Shown: piece after piece, positions 38,649 to 58,249 of the stretch
How the letters are laid out: each line of letters begins with the position of its first letter
Numbering within the stretch: position 1 is the stretch's first letter
Source of the DNA: Rhizobium sp. NLR16a
GTDB taxonomy: Bacteria; Pseudomonadota; Alphaproteobacteria; Rhizobiales; Rhizobiaceae
Length of the DNA stretch: 64,000 nt
Assembly (NCBI RefSeq): GCF_017948245.1
Contig: NZ_CP072865.1
Coordinates: 2,195,501 to 2,259,500 of the forward strand
Direction of reading: 5' to 3'
Made by a program: the position numbers and the translations under genes
Notes under the pieces: model-generated
What the model saw: the letters and a program-made list of their open reading frames with translations, nothing else
Databases searched by the model: none
Told to the model about the DNA's origin: nothing

Positions 38649-38957
38649 TCAGAGCTTGATCTCAACATCGACACCGGCGGCGAGATCGAGCTTCATCAGC
38701 GCGTCTACCGTCTGCGGGGTCGGGTCTACGATGTCGAGCAGGCGCTTATGCGTGCGCATCTCGAACTGTTCGCGGCTCTTCTTGTCGATGTGCGGGGACC
38801 GGTTGACCGTAAACTTCTCGATGCGGGTCGGAAGCGGAACGGGGCCCCGGACGCTTGCACCGGTGCGCTTCGCCGTCGACACGATCTCGCGCGTAGAAGC
38901 ATCGAGAATCCGGTGATCGAACGCCTTCAGGCGAATGCGGATATTTTGGCCGTTCAT
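38649..38957 (-). CDS. rpsJ: 30S ribosomal protein S10
   Basis: 102 residues ([40 protein letters not shown]). S10 doubles as NusE in antitermination with NusB. First gene of the S10 group. It follows tuf after 307 bp, the only gap above 300 bp on the tuf-to-secY stretch. Confidence 0.98.
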   Translation of the reverse strand: MNGQNIRIRLKAFDHRILDASTREIVSTAKRTGASVRGPVPLPTRIEKFTVNRSPHIDKKSREQFEMRTHKRLLDIVDPTPQTVDALMKLDLAAGVDVEIKL

Positions 38958-39264
38958 TCGACGTTATCCTTGTGTTTGTTTTCCGCATGTCTCTGGACAA
39001 GACACGGGTTGTTCTTTCTTCCTAAGGCGGACCACCGGTTTCAAAGATCGAGAGGGCGCCGATACCCGACATCCCTATCCAGTCTTCAGGGCCTTCTAGC
39101 CCACCTTATTTGCTTGTTCAGTCACCGCTTCGTCATCCAAAGCGGCGCGCAAATCGCGCTCGCGCGCCATTTGCTACATTTCTGTGTAATAAGCAAGCGG
39201 CTTGCGCCGCCTGCATCACAATATTGTCATCGAATCGGCCACCCCACCGGAGTGGCCGAAGGAA
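38958..39264 (-). other. Intergenic region between tuf copy 1 and rpsJ
   Basis: A 307-bp region without a gene. It contains a hairpin right after tuf (39236-39258, CGGCCAC/GTGGCCG) without a U-run, and the self-complementary stretch GCGCGC/GCGCGAGCGCG around 39140-39170. It should carry the leader and promoter of the S10 genes, but no -35/-10 pair stands out. Confidence 0.5.
39236..39258 (-). other. Hairpin after tuf copy 1
   Basis: CGGCCAC pairs with GTGGCCG around a nine-base loop, seven bases after the tuf stop. No U-run follows on the minus strand, so read-through into rpsJ is likely, unlike the strong terminator after tuf copy 2. Confidence 0.5.
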
Positions 39265-40440
39265 TTACTCGACGATCGAAGCGACGATACCGGCGCCGAC
39301 GGTGCGGCCGCCTTCGCGGATAGCGAAGCGCAGCTTTTCTTCCATCGCGATCGGAACGATCAGCTCGACGTCAACCGTGACGTTGTCGCCCGGCATGACC
39401 ATTTCCGTGCCTTCCGGAAGCGTCACGATGCCGGTAACGTCCGTCGTGCGGAAGTAGAACTGCGGACGGTAGTTGGTGAAGAACGGCGTATGACGGCCGC
39501 CCTCTTCCTTCGTCAGGATGTAGGCTTCTGCCTTGAACTTCTTGTGCGGCTTGACCGAGCCCGGCTTGCACAGGATCTGACCACGCTCGACGCCGTCACG
39601 GTTCACACCGCGGATCAGCGCGCCGATGTTGTCGCCGGCCTGGCCCTGGTCGAGCAGCTTGCGGAACATTTCAACGCCGGTCACCGTCGTCTTCGACGTC
39701 GGACGGATGCCGACGATCTCGACTTCTTCACCAACCTTGATGATGCCACGCTCGACGCGGCCGGTCACGACCGTACCACGGCCCGAGATCGAGAACACGT
39801 CTTCGATCGGCATCAGGAACGGCTGGTCAACCGGACGCTCAGGCGTCGGGATGTACGAGTCGACCGCTGCCATCAGTTCGCGGATCGCGTCTTCGCCGAT
39901 CTTCTTGTCGGAATCTTCAAGAGCAGCAAGCGCCGAGCCCTTGACGACCGGAATGTCGTCGCCCGGGAAGTCGTAGGACGACAGAAGCTCGCGAACCTCG
40001 AGCTCGACCAGCTCGAGAAGCTCGGCGTCGTCAACCTGGTCGACCTTGTTCAGGAACACAACGATCGCCGGAACGCCGACCTGGCGGGCGAGCAGGATGT
40101 GTTCGCGCGTCTGCGGCATCGGGCCGTCAGCAGCCGAGCAAACCAGAATCGCGCCGTCCATCTGCGCCGCACCGGTGATCATGTTCTTCACGTAGTCGGC
40201 ATGGCCGGGGCAGTCGACGTGCGCATAGTGGCGGGCCGGCGTCTCATACTCAACGTGCGCCGTCGAGATCGTGATACCGCGCGCCTTCTCTTCCGGAGCC
40301 GCGTCGATCTGGTCGTACGCCTTGAACTCACCGAAGTACTTCGTGATCGCTGCCGTCAGAGACGTCTTGCCGTGGTCAACGTGGCCGATCGTGCCAATGT
40401 TGACGTGCGGCTTGTTGCGCTCAAACTTACTCTTTGCCAT
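39265..40440 (-). CDS. tuf: Elongation factor Tu, copy 1
   Basis: 391 residues. GTP-binding motifs [18 protein letters not shown] and NKVD are intact, followed by the two beta-barrel domains. It delivers aminoacyl-tRNA to the ribosome. This is the str-operon copy, 68 bp after fusA. It encodes exactly the same protein as the gene at 58451-59626. By eye the two genes differ at only two silent bases (39277 and 39430), indicating ongoing gene conversion. Confidence 0.98.
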   Translation of the reverse strand: MAKSKFERNKPHVNIGTIGHVDHGKTSLTAAITKYFGEFKAYDQIDAAPEEKARGITISTAHVEYETPARHYAHVDCPGHADYVKNMITGAAQMDGAILVCSAADGPMPQTREHILLARQVGVPAIVVFLNKVDQVDDAELLELVELEVRELLSSYDFPGDDIPVVKGSALAALEDSDKKIGEDAIRELMAAVDSYIPTPERPVDQPFLMPIEDVFSISGRGTVVTGRVERGIIKVGEEVEIVGIRPTSKTTVTGVEMFRKLLDQGQAGDNIGALIRGVNRDGVERGQILCKPGSVKPHKKFKAEAYILTKEEGGRHTPFFTNYRPQFYFRTTDVTGIVTLPEGTEMVMPGDNVTVDVELIVPIAMEEKLRFAIREGGRTVGAGIVASIVE

Positions 40441-40508
40441 TTTCGGCTCTCCGTTTTGCTAGTCCCCGAGAGGAGCTAATTCTTGTTATCGGTCAATTGG
40501 TATTCCGG

Positions 40509-42608
<2,100 letters not shown>

Positions 42609-42637
42609 TGTGGACTGCCTTTCGATACCGTTCGGAA

Positions 42638-43138
<501 letters not shown>

Positions 43139-43185
43139 TCATCACGCGGAGGACCTCGCGCAGCGCCGGATTATTCAAAACCGAA

Positions 43186-43557
43186 TTACTTCGGACGCTT
43201 CGCGCCGTACTTGGAGCGACGCTGCTTGCGGTTCTTGACACCCTGGGTATCGAGAACGCCGCGGATGATATGATAACGGACACCCGGAAGGTCCTTGACG
43301 CGGCCGCCGCGGATCATGACGACGGAGTGTTCCTGAAGGTTATGACCTTCGCCGGGGATGTAACCAATGACTTCGAAGCCGTTGGTCAGGCGGATCTTTG
43401 CGACCTTACGCAGAGCCGAGTTCGGCTTCTTCGGCGTGGTCGTGTAGACGCGCGTGCAAACGCCGCGCTTCTGCGGGTTCTCCTGGAGAGCGGGAACCTT
43501 ATTACGCTTTACGTTCGCCTGGCGAGGCTTGCGGATCAGCTGGTTTACGGTAGGCAT
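43186..43557 (-). CDS. rpsL: 30S ribosomal protein S12
   Basis: 123 residues. [13 protein letters not shown] and [20 protein letters not shown] hold Lys43 as in streptomycin-sensitive bacteria, and the [14 protein letters not shown] loop holds Lys88 unchanged. First gene of the str group. It has a long 5' region with a promoter match about 265 bp upstream. Confidence 0.98.
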   Translation of the reverse strand: MPTVNQLIRKPRQANVKRNKVPALQENPQKRGVCTRVYTTTPKKPNSALRKVAKIRLTNGFEVIGYIPGEGHNLQEHSVVMIRGGRVKDLPGVRYHIIRGVLDTQGVKNRKQRRSKYGAKRPK

Positions 43558-44053
43558 TCAACCATCCCTTACGTTTTTCTCAGTACCCTTGCGGGCTTGA
43601 ACTCACGCCGTCTCCGGCAATGACGCATGCTTTCCGTCAATGCGCAAAATATGGCCCGATCCGCTTCCGCAGATGGACCACAAGGAGCAGAGGACGCATA
43701 AAATCCTGCGTCATGCGTGCAGCATCATGACTTCAACGTGCGTTTAGAACCTTGTTTGAGGTGAACTTCAGGGCGCGTCGCCCCGAACAGCCAAGCCTCA
43801 CATGGGATCTGATGGGCGGGGTACTACTGGTTTCCACCCGTTCCGTCAAGGCCGGTTAAGAAATAAACTTGGCCGCATCACCTTGATATGCGGGCCGAAC
43901 GCCCTGTTTTCATCCTTCTAGACGCATTCAGGGACGTGCGCCAAGATAAAAACTTGGGCCTTGCAGCAAAAGCGGTTAAGGAATCAGCAATTGCGGCGTT
44001 AGGTCCTCTCAGCGGATTCGACAAAGCGAATCTCCATGAACCGAGGACAGGCG
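43558..44053. other. Intergenic region upstream of rpsL and the small divergent gene
   Basis: A 496-bp region between the divergent rpsL (minus) and the 97-residue protein gene (plus). It holds the candidate str promoter (43822-43850) and a long rpsL leader of about 250 bases. A reading frame at 43888-44070 has no ribosome site or family and is not called. No RNA gene was recognised. Confidence 0.6.
43822..43850 (-). promoter_or_regulatory. Candidate str operon promoter
   Basis: On the minus strand CTTGAC (43845-43850), 17 bases, GTAGTA (43822-43827). The -35 matches the CTTGAC form favoured in rhizobia. Predicted transcripts would carry about 255 bases of leader before rpsL. Confidence 0.5.
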
Positions 44054-44347
44054 ATGATCACGACACCTGATAACGACAATAATTTCGACGGGCCGATGAT
44101 CTTCATCATCATTGGCAAAGGCTATGAGTCCGAGGCAAGCGAAGGCATCGACCTGCACATCCTGCTGAAGGCGCCCGATGACGACACCGCCGTGCGCGAA
44201 GCCTTGAACGCTCTTGCCGAGGAGGGTTTCATCGAGGCCGATCTCGACCAGATCGGCATGCTGACCGAAATTCCGGCGGAAGAGCCGCACGCCTCGGCTT
44301 ATCAGGGTGCGGTCGATGGCGAGGTCGCGATCATCCGGTTCAACTGA
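44054..44347 (+). CDS. Small acidic protein of unknown function between rpoC and rpsL
   Basis: A 97-residue acidic soluble protein. After a polar N-terminus (TTPDNDNNFDGP) it shows an alternating pattern (MIFIIIGKGYE, GIDLHILLKAPDDDTAVREALNALAEEGFIEADLDQIG, YQGAVDGEVAIIRF) suggesting a small alpha/beta domain. I do not recognise the family. ATG 44054 has GAGG at the right distance; ATG 44036 is possible. It is the only plus-strand gene inside the 32-kb ribosomal supercluster and shares a bidirectional terminator with rpoC. Confidence 0.75.
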   Translation: MITTPDNDNNFDGPMIFIIIGKGYESEASEGIDLHILLKAPDDDTAVREALNALAEEGFIEADLDQIGMLTEIPAEEPHASAYQGAVDGEVAIIRFN

Positions 44348-44393
44348 CGGGAACGCCTTCCCTCCCCCGATCAATCAGAGGCTAGCACAAACG

Positions 44394-44424
44394 AAAACCG
44401 CCCGGATCGCTCCGGGCGGTTTTT
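44394..44424. terminator. Bidirectional terminator between the small gene and rpoC
   Basis: A perfect 12-bp stem AAAACCGCCCGG/CCGGGCGGTTTT with a six-base loop (44394-44405 and 44412-44423). The plus strand ends in TTTTT and the minus strand ends in TTTTCG, so it can stop transcription from both sides. It closes the rpoBC unit. Confidence 0.85.
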
Positions 44425-44448
44425 CAATTCGTAGACCTCGGCTGCGGA

Positions 44449-48657
<4,209 letters not shown>

Positions 48658-48713
48658 GCCTGTCTCCTTCATGGGCTAAAGCGCCCTCAAAATGCGATGG
48701 CCGGCGGCAATTC

Positions 48714-48800
48714 CCGGGAGCCGCCTCCCTCGCTTAAACGAGAATAACCGCAAGATGCGGCGAAACTTCCCTTCCGGGCCGACACGGATGCGGCTCCCGG
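48714..48800 (-). other. 11-bp inverted repeat in the rpoB-rpoC spacer
   Basis: CCGGGAGCCGC (48714-48724) is exactly complementary to GCGGCTCCCGG (48790-48800), 65 bases apart. The pairing would close a large loop just before the rpoC ribosome site. A second hairpin lies next to it at 48808-48835. Confidence 0.5.
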
Positions 48801-48807
48801 CGGGACC

Positions 48808-48835
48808 GGCGTGCGCCGCATTGGCAGCGCACGCC
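48808..48835 (-). other. Hairpin just after rpoB
   Basis: A 9-bp perfect stem GGCGTGCGC/GCGCACGCC with a ten-base loop, 10 bp after the rpoB stop, no U-run. Probably an mRNA-processing or stability element. Confidence 0.55.
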
Positions 48836-48845
48836 CTATCAATGT

Positions 48846-52985
<4,140 letters not shown>

Positions 52986-53145
52986 CGTCGCTCCTTCAAA
53001 ATTGCATCCGGGCCTGCAACGGACGGGAACCGATGGCCAGTCGACCCCGCCGATCAATGAGTAGTTCAACCTCGTCCCACCTCCCGAAACAGCCAGGCCG
53101 GGTTGCCTTGGCGCTTCGGTTCGAGACCATGCTCTTGAAGAACCC

Positions 53146-53183
53146 ATTACCCAAAAGCCGTTTTCACGCGGCTTTTGGGTAAT
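53146..53183 (-). other. Long hairpin in the rplL-rpoB spacer
   Basis: A perfect 15-bp stem ATTACCCAAAAGCCG/CGGCTTTTGGGTAAT with an eight-base loop. No U-run follows on the minus strand. In E. coli this same spacer holds an attenuator and an RNase III site that lower rpoBC relative to rplJL. A similar role here is inference. Confidence 0.65.
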
Positions 53184-53204
53184 TCGTTCAGGAAAACGGC
53201 AAAT

Positions 53205-53228
53205 GGGAGGCAGTAAGTGCCACCTCCC
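53205..53228 (-). other. Hairpin right after rplL
   Basis: GGGAGG pairs with CCTCCC, with inner GCA/TGC pairing, 16 bp after the rplL stop. Together with the hairpin at 53146-53183 it makes a double structure between rplL and rpoB. Confidence 0.5.
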
Positions 53229-53243
53229 ACGTGCAGTTCAAGA

Positions 53244-53624
53244 TTACTTGACGTCGGCCTTTGCGCCTGCGTCTTCAAGCTTCTTCTTGATGTCGGCGGC
53301 TTCAGCCTTGGAAACGCCTTCCTTGACAGCCTTCGGAGCGCCTTCGACGAGGTCCTTGGCTTCCTTAAGGCCGAGGCCGGTGATGGCGCGGACTTCCTTG
53401 ATGACGTTGATCTTGTTGGCGCCGGCATCCGTGAGGATGACGTCGAACTCGGTCTTTTCTTCTTCAGCCGGAGCAGCAGCGCCTGCACCACCAGCAGCAG
53501 CAGCAACAGCTACCGGAGCAGCAGCGGAAACGCCCCACTTTTCTTCGAGAAGCTTCGACAGTTCTGCAGCTTCCAGAACGGTCAGCGAGGAGAGGTCGTC
53601 AACGATCTTTGCGAGATCAGCCAT
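53244..53624 (-). CDS. rplL: 50S ribosomal protein L7/L12
   Basis: 126 residues: N-terminal dimerisation domain ([20 protein letters not shown]), an Ala/Gly-rich hinge ([16 protein letters not shown]) and the C-terminal factor-binding domain ([20 protein letters not shown]). It forms the flexible stalk that recruits EF-Tu and EF-G. Fifty-eight bp after rplJ. Confidence 0.98.
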   Translation of the reverse strand: MADLAKIVDDLSSLTVLEAAELSKLLEEKWGVSAAAPVAVAAAAGGAGAAAPAEEEKTEFDVILTDAGANKINVIKEVRAITGLGLKEAKDLVEGAPKAVKEGVSKAEAADIKKKLEDAGAKADVK

Positions 53625-53682
53625 TTTACTAGTTCCTTTTGTTCGGTTCGAACCGGTTGATTATAAACAGCGAAAAACCGCC

Positions 53683-54201
53683 TTAAGCGGCTTCGTCCTT
53701 CTTGGCGTAGGCCGCAAACACGCGGGCAAGCTGGCTTGCCGGTGCGGCAACAACCCCAGCGATGCGGGTAGCCGGTGTCTGGATCATGCCCAGCAGCTTC
53801 GCACGCAGCTCATCGAGCGAAGGCAGGGTCGCAAGCGACTTGACTGCATCGGCGTTGAGCGTGGTTGTTCCCATGGCGCCGCCCAGAACAACGATCTTGT
53901 CGTTGGTCTTGGCGAAATCCATGACGACCTTCGGAGCGGTGATCGGATCGGTGCTGTATGCAATCAGCGTCTGACCCTTGAAGAGATTGGTAATCCCTTC
54001 CGCTTCCGTACCCTGAAGGGCAATTTTGGCCAGGCGGTTCTTCGCGACTTTGACGGTACCGCCAGCTGCACGCATCTTCGAACGAAAATCGTTCATCTGC
54101 GCGACTGTAGCACCAGCATAGTGGGCCACGACGACTGAGCCCGAAGCCTTGAAGACTTCGTTCAGTTCCGTGACGAATTCGCGTTTTTCCGCTCTTTCCA
54201 C
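53683..54201 (-). CDS. rplJ: 50S ribosomal protein L10
   Basis: 172 residues ([40 protein letters not shown]). It anchors the L7/L12 stalk and in E. coli represses its own mRNA with L12 by binding the leader. A 329-bp leader with stable hairpins precedes it here. Confidence 0.97.
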   Translation of the reverse strand: MERAEKREFVTELNEVFKASGSVVVAHYAGATVAQMNDFRSKMRAAGGTVKVAKNRLAKIALQGTEAEGITNLFKGQTLIAYSTDPITAPKVVMDFAKTNDKIVVLGGAMGTTTLNADAVKSLATLPSLDELRAKLLGMIQTPATRIAGVVAAPASQLARVFAAYAKKDEAA

Positions 54202-54473
54202 TGCCTATCTCCAGTTGGCGGGACCGAAAACGGGCCCGCCGGGTTGCCTTTTGCCTCCCGGGATCCAAAGAGATCCCAAGCGACGCTTGAGGATCCTGTC
54301 CCCCCGCGCTCCCGCGCCCATCAGGGCTAAAGAGGCACAAGGCATCCAAGGCTCGAACCGAGTTACGAGAAGTGAACTTCATGCAATTCGGGTCTTACCC
54401 GTCTCATGCAGGCGAAGTGATTAAGGGAAAACCACCTGCAATCTCGGACAGGATTCCGGATTTCTCCGGAATA

Positions 54474-54497
54474 TTCCGGCCCCTTGCGAGGCCGGAA
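54474..54497 (-). other. Second hairpin after rplA
   Basis: TTCCGGCC pairs perfectly with GGCCGGAA around an eight-base loop, immediately downstream of the UUCG hairpin. Both would be the first structures transcribed after rplA. Confidence 0.55.
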
Positions 54498-54503
54498 ATT
54501 CAG

Positions 54504-54525
54504 TGACCGGGCCGAAGCCCGGTCA
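54504..54525 (-). other. C(UUCG)G tetraloop hairpin after rplA
   Basis: TGACCGGGC/GCCCGGTCA, a perfect 9-bp stem closed by a TTCG loop in the C(UUCG)G context, six bases after the rplA stop. Very stable. No U-run follows (ACTGAATTTCC), so a 3'-end stabiliser or processing site is more likely than a terminator. Confidence 0.65.
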
Positions 54526-54530
54526 TAAAC

Positions 54531-55232
54531 TTATGCAGTCGGAGCTGCGGTGACCGAGCCGACTTCGATCTTGACGCCCGGGCCCATGGTCGAGGAAATC
54601 GCCACGCGCTTGACGTAGTTGCCTTTGGCGCCAGCCGGCTTCGCCTTGATGACGGCGTCGGCAAAGGCGCGGATGTTCTCTTCCAGAGCCTTGGCATCGA
54701 AAGAAGCCTTGCCGATACCGGCGTGAACGATGCCAGCCTTTTCGACGCGGAACTCGACGGCGCCGCCCTTGGAAGCCTTGACGGCTCCGGCGACGTCCAT
54801 GGTGACGGTGCCGACCTTCGGGTTCGGCATCATGCCGCGCGGGCCGAGAACCTTACCGAGACGGCCGACGAGCGGCATCATATCGGGGGTGGCGATGCAG
54901 CGATCGAAATCGATCTTGCCGCCCTGGACGATTTCGACGAGGTCTTCGGCGCCAACGACATCGGCACCGGCTGCCTTGGCTTCGTCAGCCTTGGCGCCGC
55001 GCGCGAAGACGGCGACGCGAACCGTGCGGCCCGTGCCGTTCGGCAGGTTGACAACGCCGCGAACCATCTGGTCCGCATGGCGCGGGTCGACGCCGAGGTT
55101 CATCGAGACTTCGATGGTTTCGTCGAACTTGGCGACAGCCCGCTCCTTGACCATGCCGATGGCCTGAGTCAGAGCGTAGAGCTTGGTGGGATCAACACCT
55201 TCGTTGATCTTGCGTGTGCGCTTGCCAGCCAT
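54531..55232 (-). CDS. rplA: 50S ribosomal protein L1
   Basis: 233 residues. [35 protein letters not shown] block ([16 protein letters not shown]) and the C-terminal [17 protein letters not shown] are conserved. It forms the mobile L1 stalk that helps release E-site tRNA and in E. coli autoregulates rplKA. It starts four bp after rplK. Confidence 0.98.
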   Translation of the reverse strand: MAGKRTRKINEGVDPTKLYALTQAIGMVKERAVAKFDETIEVSMNLGVDPRHADQMVRGVVNLPNGTGRTVRVAVFARGAKADEAKAAGADVVGAEDLVEIVQGGKIDFDRCIATPDMMPLVGRLGKVLGPRGMMPNPKVGTVTMDVAGAVKASKGGAVEFRVEKAGIVHAGIGKASFDAKALEENIRAFADAVIKAKPAGAKGNYVKRVAISSTMGPGVKIEVGSVTAAPTA

Positions 55233-55236
55233 GATC

Positions 55237-55668
55237 TTAACCCACCACTTCCAGGCCCATGGCGCGGGCAGAGCCCTCGATCATCGCCATTGCACCTTCG
55301 ATATCTGCTGCGTTCAGGTCCTTCATCTTGGCTTCGGCGATCGTCTTGATCTGAGCCTTGGTGAGGGTACCAGCCTTTGCGCCCTTGCCCGGGGTCTTGG
55401 AACCGGAGGTGATCTTCGCTTCCTTCTTCAGCCAGTAGCTGACCGGAGGCTGCTTCATCGCGAAGGTGAATGACTTGTCCTGGTAATAGGTGATGACGAC
55501 CGGAATCGGCATGCCCTTTTCCATTTCCTGCGTGGCGGCATTGAACGCCTTGCAGAATTCCATGATGTTAATGCCACGCTGACCAAGCGCCGGACCAATC
55601 GGCGGGGACGGGTTTGCCGATCCTGCCTTGACCTGAAGCTTGAGCTGGCCTGCAACTTTCTTAGCCAT
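55237..55668 (-). CDS. rplK: 50S ribosomal protein L11
   Basis: 143 residues. [20 protein letters not shown] contains the prolines of the thiostrepton-binding linker, and the C-terminal domain binds 23S rRNA at the GTPase centre. A small GNRA-type hairpin (55690-55705, GGCCGG/CCGGCC) lies 22 bp upstream. A 175-bp gap separates it from nusG. Confidence 0.98.
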   Translation of the reverse strand: MAKKVAGQLKLQVKAGSANPSPPIGPALGQRGINIMEFCKAFNAATQEMEKGMPIPVVITYYQDKSFTFAMKQPPVSYWLKKEAKITSGSKTPGKGAKAGTLTKAQIKTIAEAKMKDLNAADIEGAMAMIEGSARAMGLEVVG

Positions 55669-55843
55669 ATCTCTCTGCCTTTCATGAACGGCCGGTCGCC
55701 CGGCCCGTGATGCCGGATTTCTCCGGCGGCTGCGGTTGCGTGGTGCGGATCATTAGGGTCCGGCTAAGACCCCTCACCTTCCACGCGGATGCGGACTAGG
55801 TCCGCCGGAAACAGGCCCCAAAGGCCAGCCTCCAATTTTGCAA

Positions 55844-56374
55844 TCAGACCTTCTCGACCTGCGCATATTCCAGCTCGACCGGCGTTGCGCGGCCGAAGAT
55901 CGACACTTCCACCTTCAGGCGCGAACGCTCTTCGTCCACATCCTGAACTGTGCCGTTGAACGAAGCGAAAGGACCGTCGGAAACGCGGACCTGCTCGCCG
56001 ATCTCAAAGGTAACGGATGCCTTCGGCCGCTCGACGCCTTCCTGAACCTGACCGAGAATGCGCTCGGCTTCATAATCCGGAATCGGAACGGGCTTATTGT
56101 CGGAGCCGAGGAAACCTGTGACCTTCGGCGTATTCTTGATCAGGTGGTAAGCCTCGTCCGTCAGATTGGCGCGGACCAGGACATAGCCCGGGAAGAACTT
56201 GCGTTCGCTATCGACCTTGCGGCCGCGACGCACTTCCACAACCTTTTCGGTCGGCACGAGAATCTTCTCGAACAGGTGCTCGAGCCCCTTCTGGCGAGCC
56301 TTGTTCTCGATGTCCTCAGCCACCTTCTTTTCAAAATTCGAGTACGCGTGGACGATGTACCAACGTGCCGCCAT
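55844..56374 (-). CDS. nusG: Transcription termination/antitermination protein NusG
   Basis: 176 residues from ATG 56374 (MAARWYIVHAYSNFEKKVAE), with GGAG six bases upstream. The NGN domain contains RKFFPGYVLVRANL and the C-terminal KOW domain has GEQVRVSDGPFASFNGTVQ. It binds RNA polymerase and links it to Rho or to S10. Seventeen bp after secE. Confidence 0.97.
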   Translation of the reverse strand: MAARWYIVHAYSNFEKKVAEDIENKARQKGLEHLFEKILVPTEKVVEVRRGRKVDSERKFFPGYVLVRANLTDEAYHLIKNTPKVTGFLGSDNKPVPIPDYEAERILGQVQEGVERPKASVTFEIGEQVRVSDGPFASFNGTVQDVDEERSRLKVEVSIFGRATPVELEYAQVEKV

Positions 56375-56391
56375 TTTCATCTCCACCCGTA

Positions 56392-56592
56392 TCAGTTGCC
56401 GGTATTGAGCACGAAGCTCAGGACCCAGCCGATCAGCTGGTCAGCGGCAAAGAAAAACAGCGCGGCAAAAACCACCATCACCAGCACCATGACCGTCGAG
56501 ATCATCGTCTCGCGGCGCGACGGCCATGTGACCTTGGACGTCTCGGAGCGAACCTGCTGCAGAAACGCAAACGGATTGGATTTGGATGCCAT
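56392..56592 (-). CDS. secE: Preprotein translocase subunit SecE
   Basis: 66 residues, the short single-helix form: NPFAFLQQVRSETSKVTWPSRRET is the conserved amphipathic segment, followed by one membrane helix (31-60). It clamps SecY. ATG 56592 is chosen since MASKSNP is the family start. It follows tRNA-Trp by 193 bp and is linked to nusG. Confidence 0.96.
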   Translation of the reverse strand: MASKSNPFAFLQQVRSETSKVTWPSRRETMISTVMVLVMVVFAALFFFAADQLIGWVLSFVLNTGN

Positions 56593-56785
56593 CGACTGCC
56601 CACGCAATTACGGCGCGTAAAGCTGAAACTATCAGCCCCACGCACCGCGTGTCTGTTGAACCCTAAATAAACACCGATTTCCGAATGCACAAGAGGGAAA
56701 CCGAAGTTTAACGAAATTAGTTGCCACCGATCGATCCCGAGCCGGAATGCCGCGACAATCGCCGCGCTGTCCGTATCAGGGAAGA

Positions 56786-56861
<76 letters not shown>

Positions 56862-56926
56862 TCATGCCTGTCCTTCAGCCCCCCGGGCCAAGACCCGCAA
56901 ATCGCTGCCGAAATGCATGGCGCTCC

Positions 56927-56955
56927 CTTTAAGACGGCGGCAGCGGATTGGCAAG
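56927..56955 (-). promoter_or_regulatory. Candidate promoter for tRNA-Trp and secE-nusG
   Basis: On the minus strand CTTGCC (56950-56955), 17 bases, TTAAAG (56927-56932), about 65 bp before the tRNA 5' end. Plausible but not strong. Confidence 0.4.
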
Positions 56956-57046
56956 CACGATTTTCGATTTTCAAAGCCTTCTGCTCATTTGCGAGCGTCC
57001 GCTTTTCTGCAGGCGTCCGCTTTTCGATCGCGCAACCGGAGAGCAT

Positions 57047-57940
57047 TCAGACCTTCACATATTTCCGCCAGTCGTGTTCTTCCTTGAAACCCAACACCTC
57101 GCGAATCTTGCGGTTGGAAAGCAGCCCCTCAAATTCACCGATCTCGCGGGTGAAGGGCACGCTCGGGAAGAATCGCTTCGCCAGCTCTTTCGACGGCGTA
57201 TTGGCGGAAACCGTATCGTTAGCGGCATTGAAGACCTGATAACCAAGCCCGTCCTTCTCGATGCAGAGATGGCAGATCTGCCCGAGGTCGCGAGCGTCGA
57301 TATAGCTCCAGGTGATGCGCTTGCGCATCTCGGGATGGGCAAAATAGGTCGGAAACCTCTCATATTCATGCGGCTCGATAACGTTGCCGATGCGCAGCGC
57401 ATAGATGTCGAAGCCCGATCGTTCGGCAAAGGCGCGGGCCGTCTTTTCGTTGACGACCTTGGAAAGGCCGTAAGAATCCATCGGATTGACGTCGTAATCT
57501 TCCTCCAGCGGAAACTGGTGGAAGTCGCGGTGGCCTTCGGCGAAGCAGACGCCGTAGGTCGTTTCGCTCGACGCGACGATGATTTTCCGGATGCCAAGCT
57601 TCACCGCCGCTTCGATGACATTGTAAGTGCCCATCACGTTGATGCGGAAGGTCTCGTTGTCGGGTTTGATCAGGATGCGCGGAATGGCGGCGAAATGCAC
57701 GACGGCATCAAATGGCTGAACGCCCCTGCCCGCGTCGAGATCGGGAAAATCGCGATGCATCGACAGCGCGTTGAAGACCTGGCCGCTATCGGTGATGTCG
57801 GCGATGAGATTGGTGACGCCGGGGCTGTCCAGAGGCACGAGATCGAGGTTGTGAACCTCGTACCCTGCATTGACGAGCCATGGCACGGCATGGCGACCTG
57901 CCTTGCCGGAACCGCCTGTGAACAGAATCCGCTTTTTCAT
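57047..57940 (-). CDS. NAD-dependent epimerase/dehydratase family protein
   Basis: A 297-residue extended SDR. The nucleotide-binding TGGSGKAG is at 8-15, the active-site strand ends in ASSETTYG and the catalytic pair is YGLSK (Tyr-x3-Lys). It resembles sugar-nucleotide epimerases and uronate/aldose dehydrogenases, but the substrate is not readable. GGAGG lies nine bases before the ATG. It sits on the same strand between tuf copy 2 and tRNA-Trp, inside what is a continuous translation-gene array in E. coli, and is probably an insertion there. Confidence 0.88.
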   Translation of the reverse strand: MKKRILFTGGSGKAGRHAVPWLVNAGYEVHNLDLVPLDSPGVTNLIADITDSGQVFNALSMHRDFPDLDAGRGVQPFDAVVHFAAIPRILIKPDNETFRINVMGTYNVIEAAVKLGIRKIIVASSETTYGVCFAEGHRDFHQFPLEEDYDVNPMDSYGLSKVVNEKTARAFAERSGFDIYALRIGNVIEPHEYERFPTYFAHPEMRKRITWSYIDARDLGQICHLCIEKDGLGYQVFNAANDTVSANTPSKELAKRFFPSVPFTREIGEFEGLLSNRKIREVLGFKEEHDWRKYVKV

Positions 57941-58114
57941 GGAAATGTCCTCCGCATGATGAAACCGGAGGCATAGTTAGACGCTTCCGCGCGAAGAGCA
58001 AGCGAGCGTCCTGCGAGGGGCTTCACCCCGCCGCGCCAGGAGCACCCTATCCGGGAGCACCTGGCCAATTATCGCCCTATCACCGCAGCCCCGTGCGATG
58101 AACTGGAAAGGTCG

Positions 58115-58249
58115 TCACTTGACGACGCTTACCTCATTGATCTGCACTCCGGCCGATTGAACAACCTCTTGCGGAATCGCAGCGATGAAAAACATCGTGA
58201 AAACATACATCGCGAATATCGTCGCAACGAATGTGGCCTTTGGAATCAT
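58115..58249 (-). CDS. Small single-helix membrane peptide, 44 residues
   Basis: A short reading frame from ATG 58249 to TGA 58115. AGAGGAGAG lies about seven bases upstream, a strong site. The peptide has a hydrophobic helix (TFVATIFAMYVFTMFFIAAI) and a short polar tail (VVQSAGVQINEVSVVK), so it should be inserted in the membrane with one helix. Unrecognised. Its gene is between the epimerase and tuf copy 2 on the same strand, behind the tuf terminator. Confidence 0.6.
   Translation of the reverse strand: MIPKATFVATIFAMYVFTMFFIAAIPQEVVQSAGVQINEVSVVK

Larger units (their letters stand above)
54202..54530 (-). promoter_or_regulatory. Leader region between rplA and rplJ
   Basis: A 329-bp region without a gene. 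Two hairpins follow the rplA stop (54504-54525 and 54474-54497), then further complementary GC-rich blocks (GGGATC/GATCCC around 54255-54285). This is where the L10-L12 autoregulatory leader lies in other bacteria. No clear promoter hexamers were found. Confidence 0.5.

Noticed and set aside
43888..44070. A 60-codon plus-strand frame upstream of the small gene beside rpoC
   Set aside because: It overlaps the start of the better supported 97-residue gene and covers promoter-like sequence, with no ribosome site.
57047..58249. Genomic island inserted next to tRNA-Trp
   Set aside because: No integrase, no direct repeat of the tRNA 3' end and no obvious change of base composition were seen around the epimerase gene.
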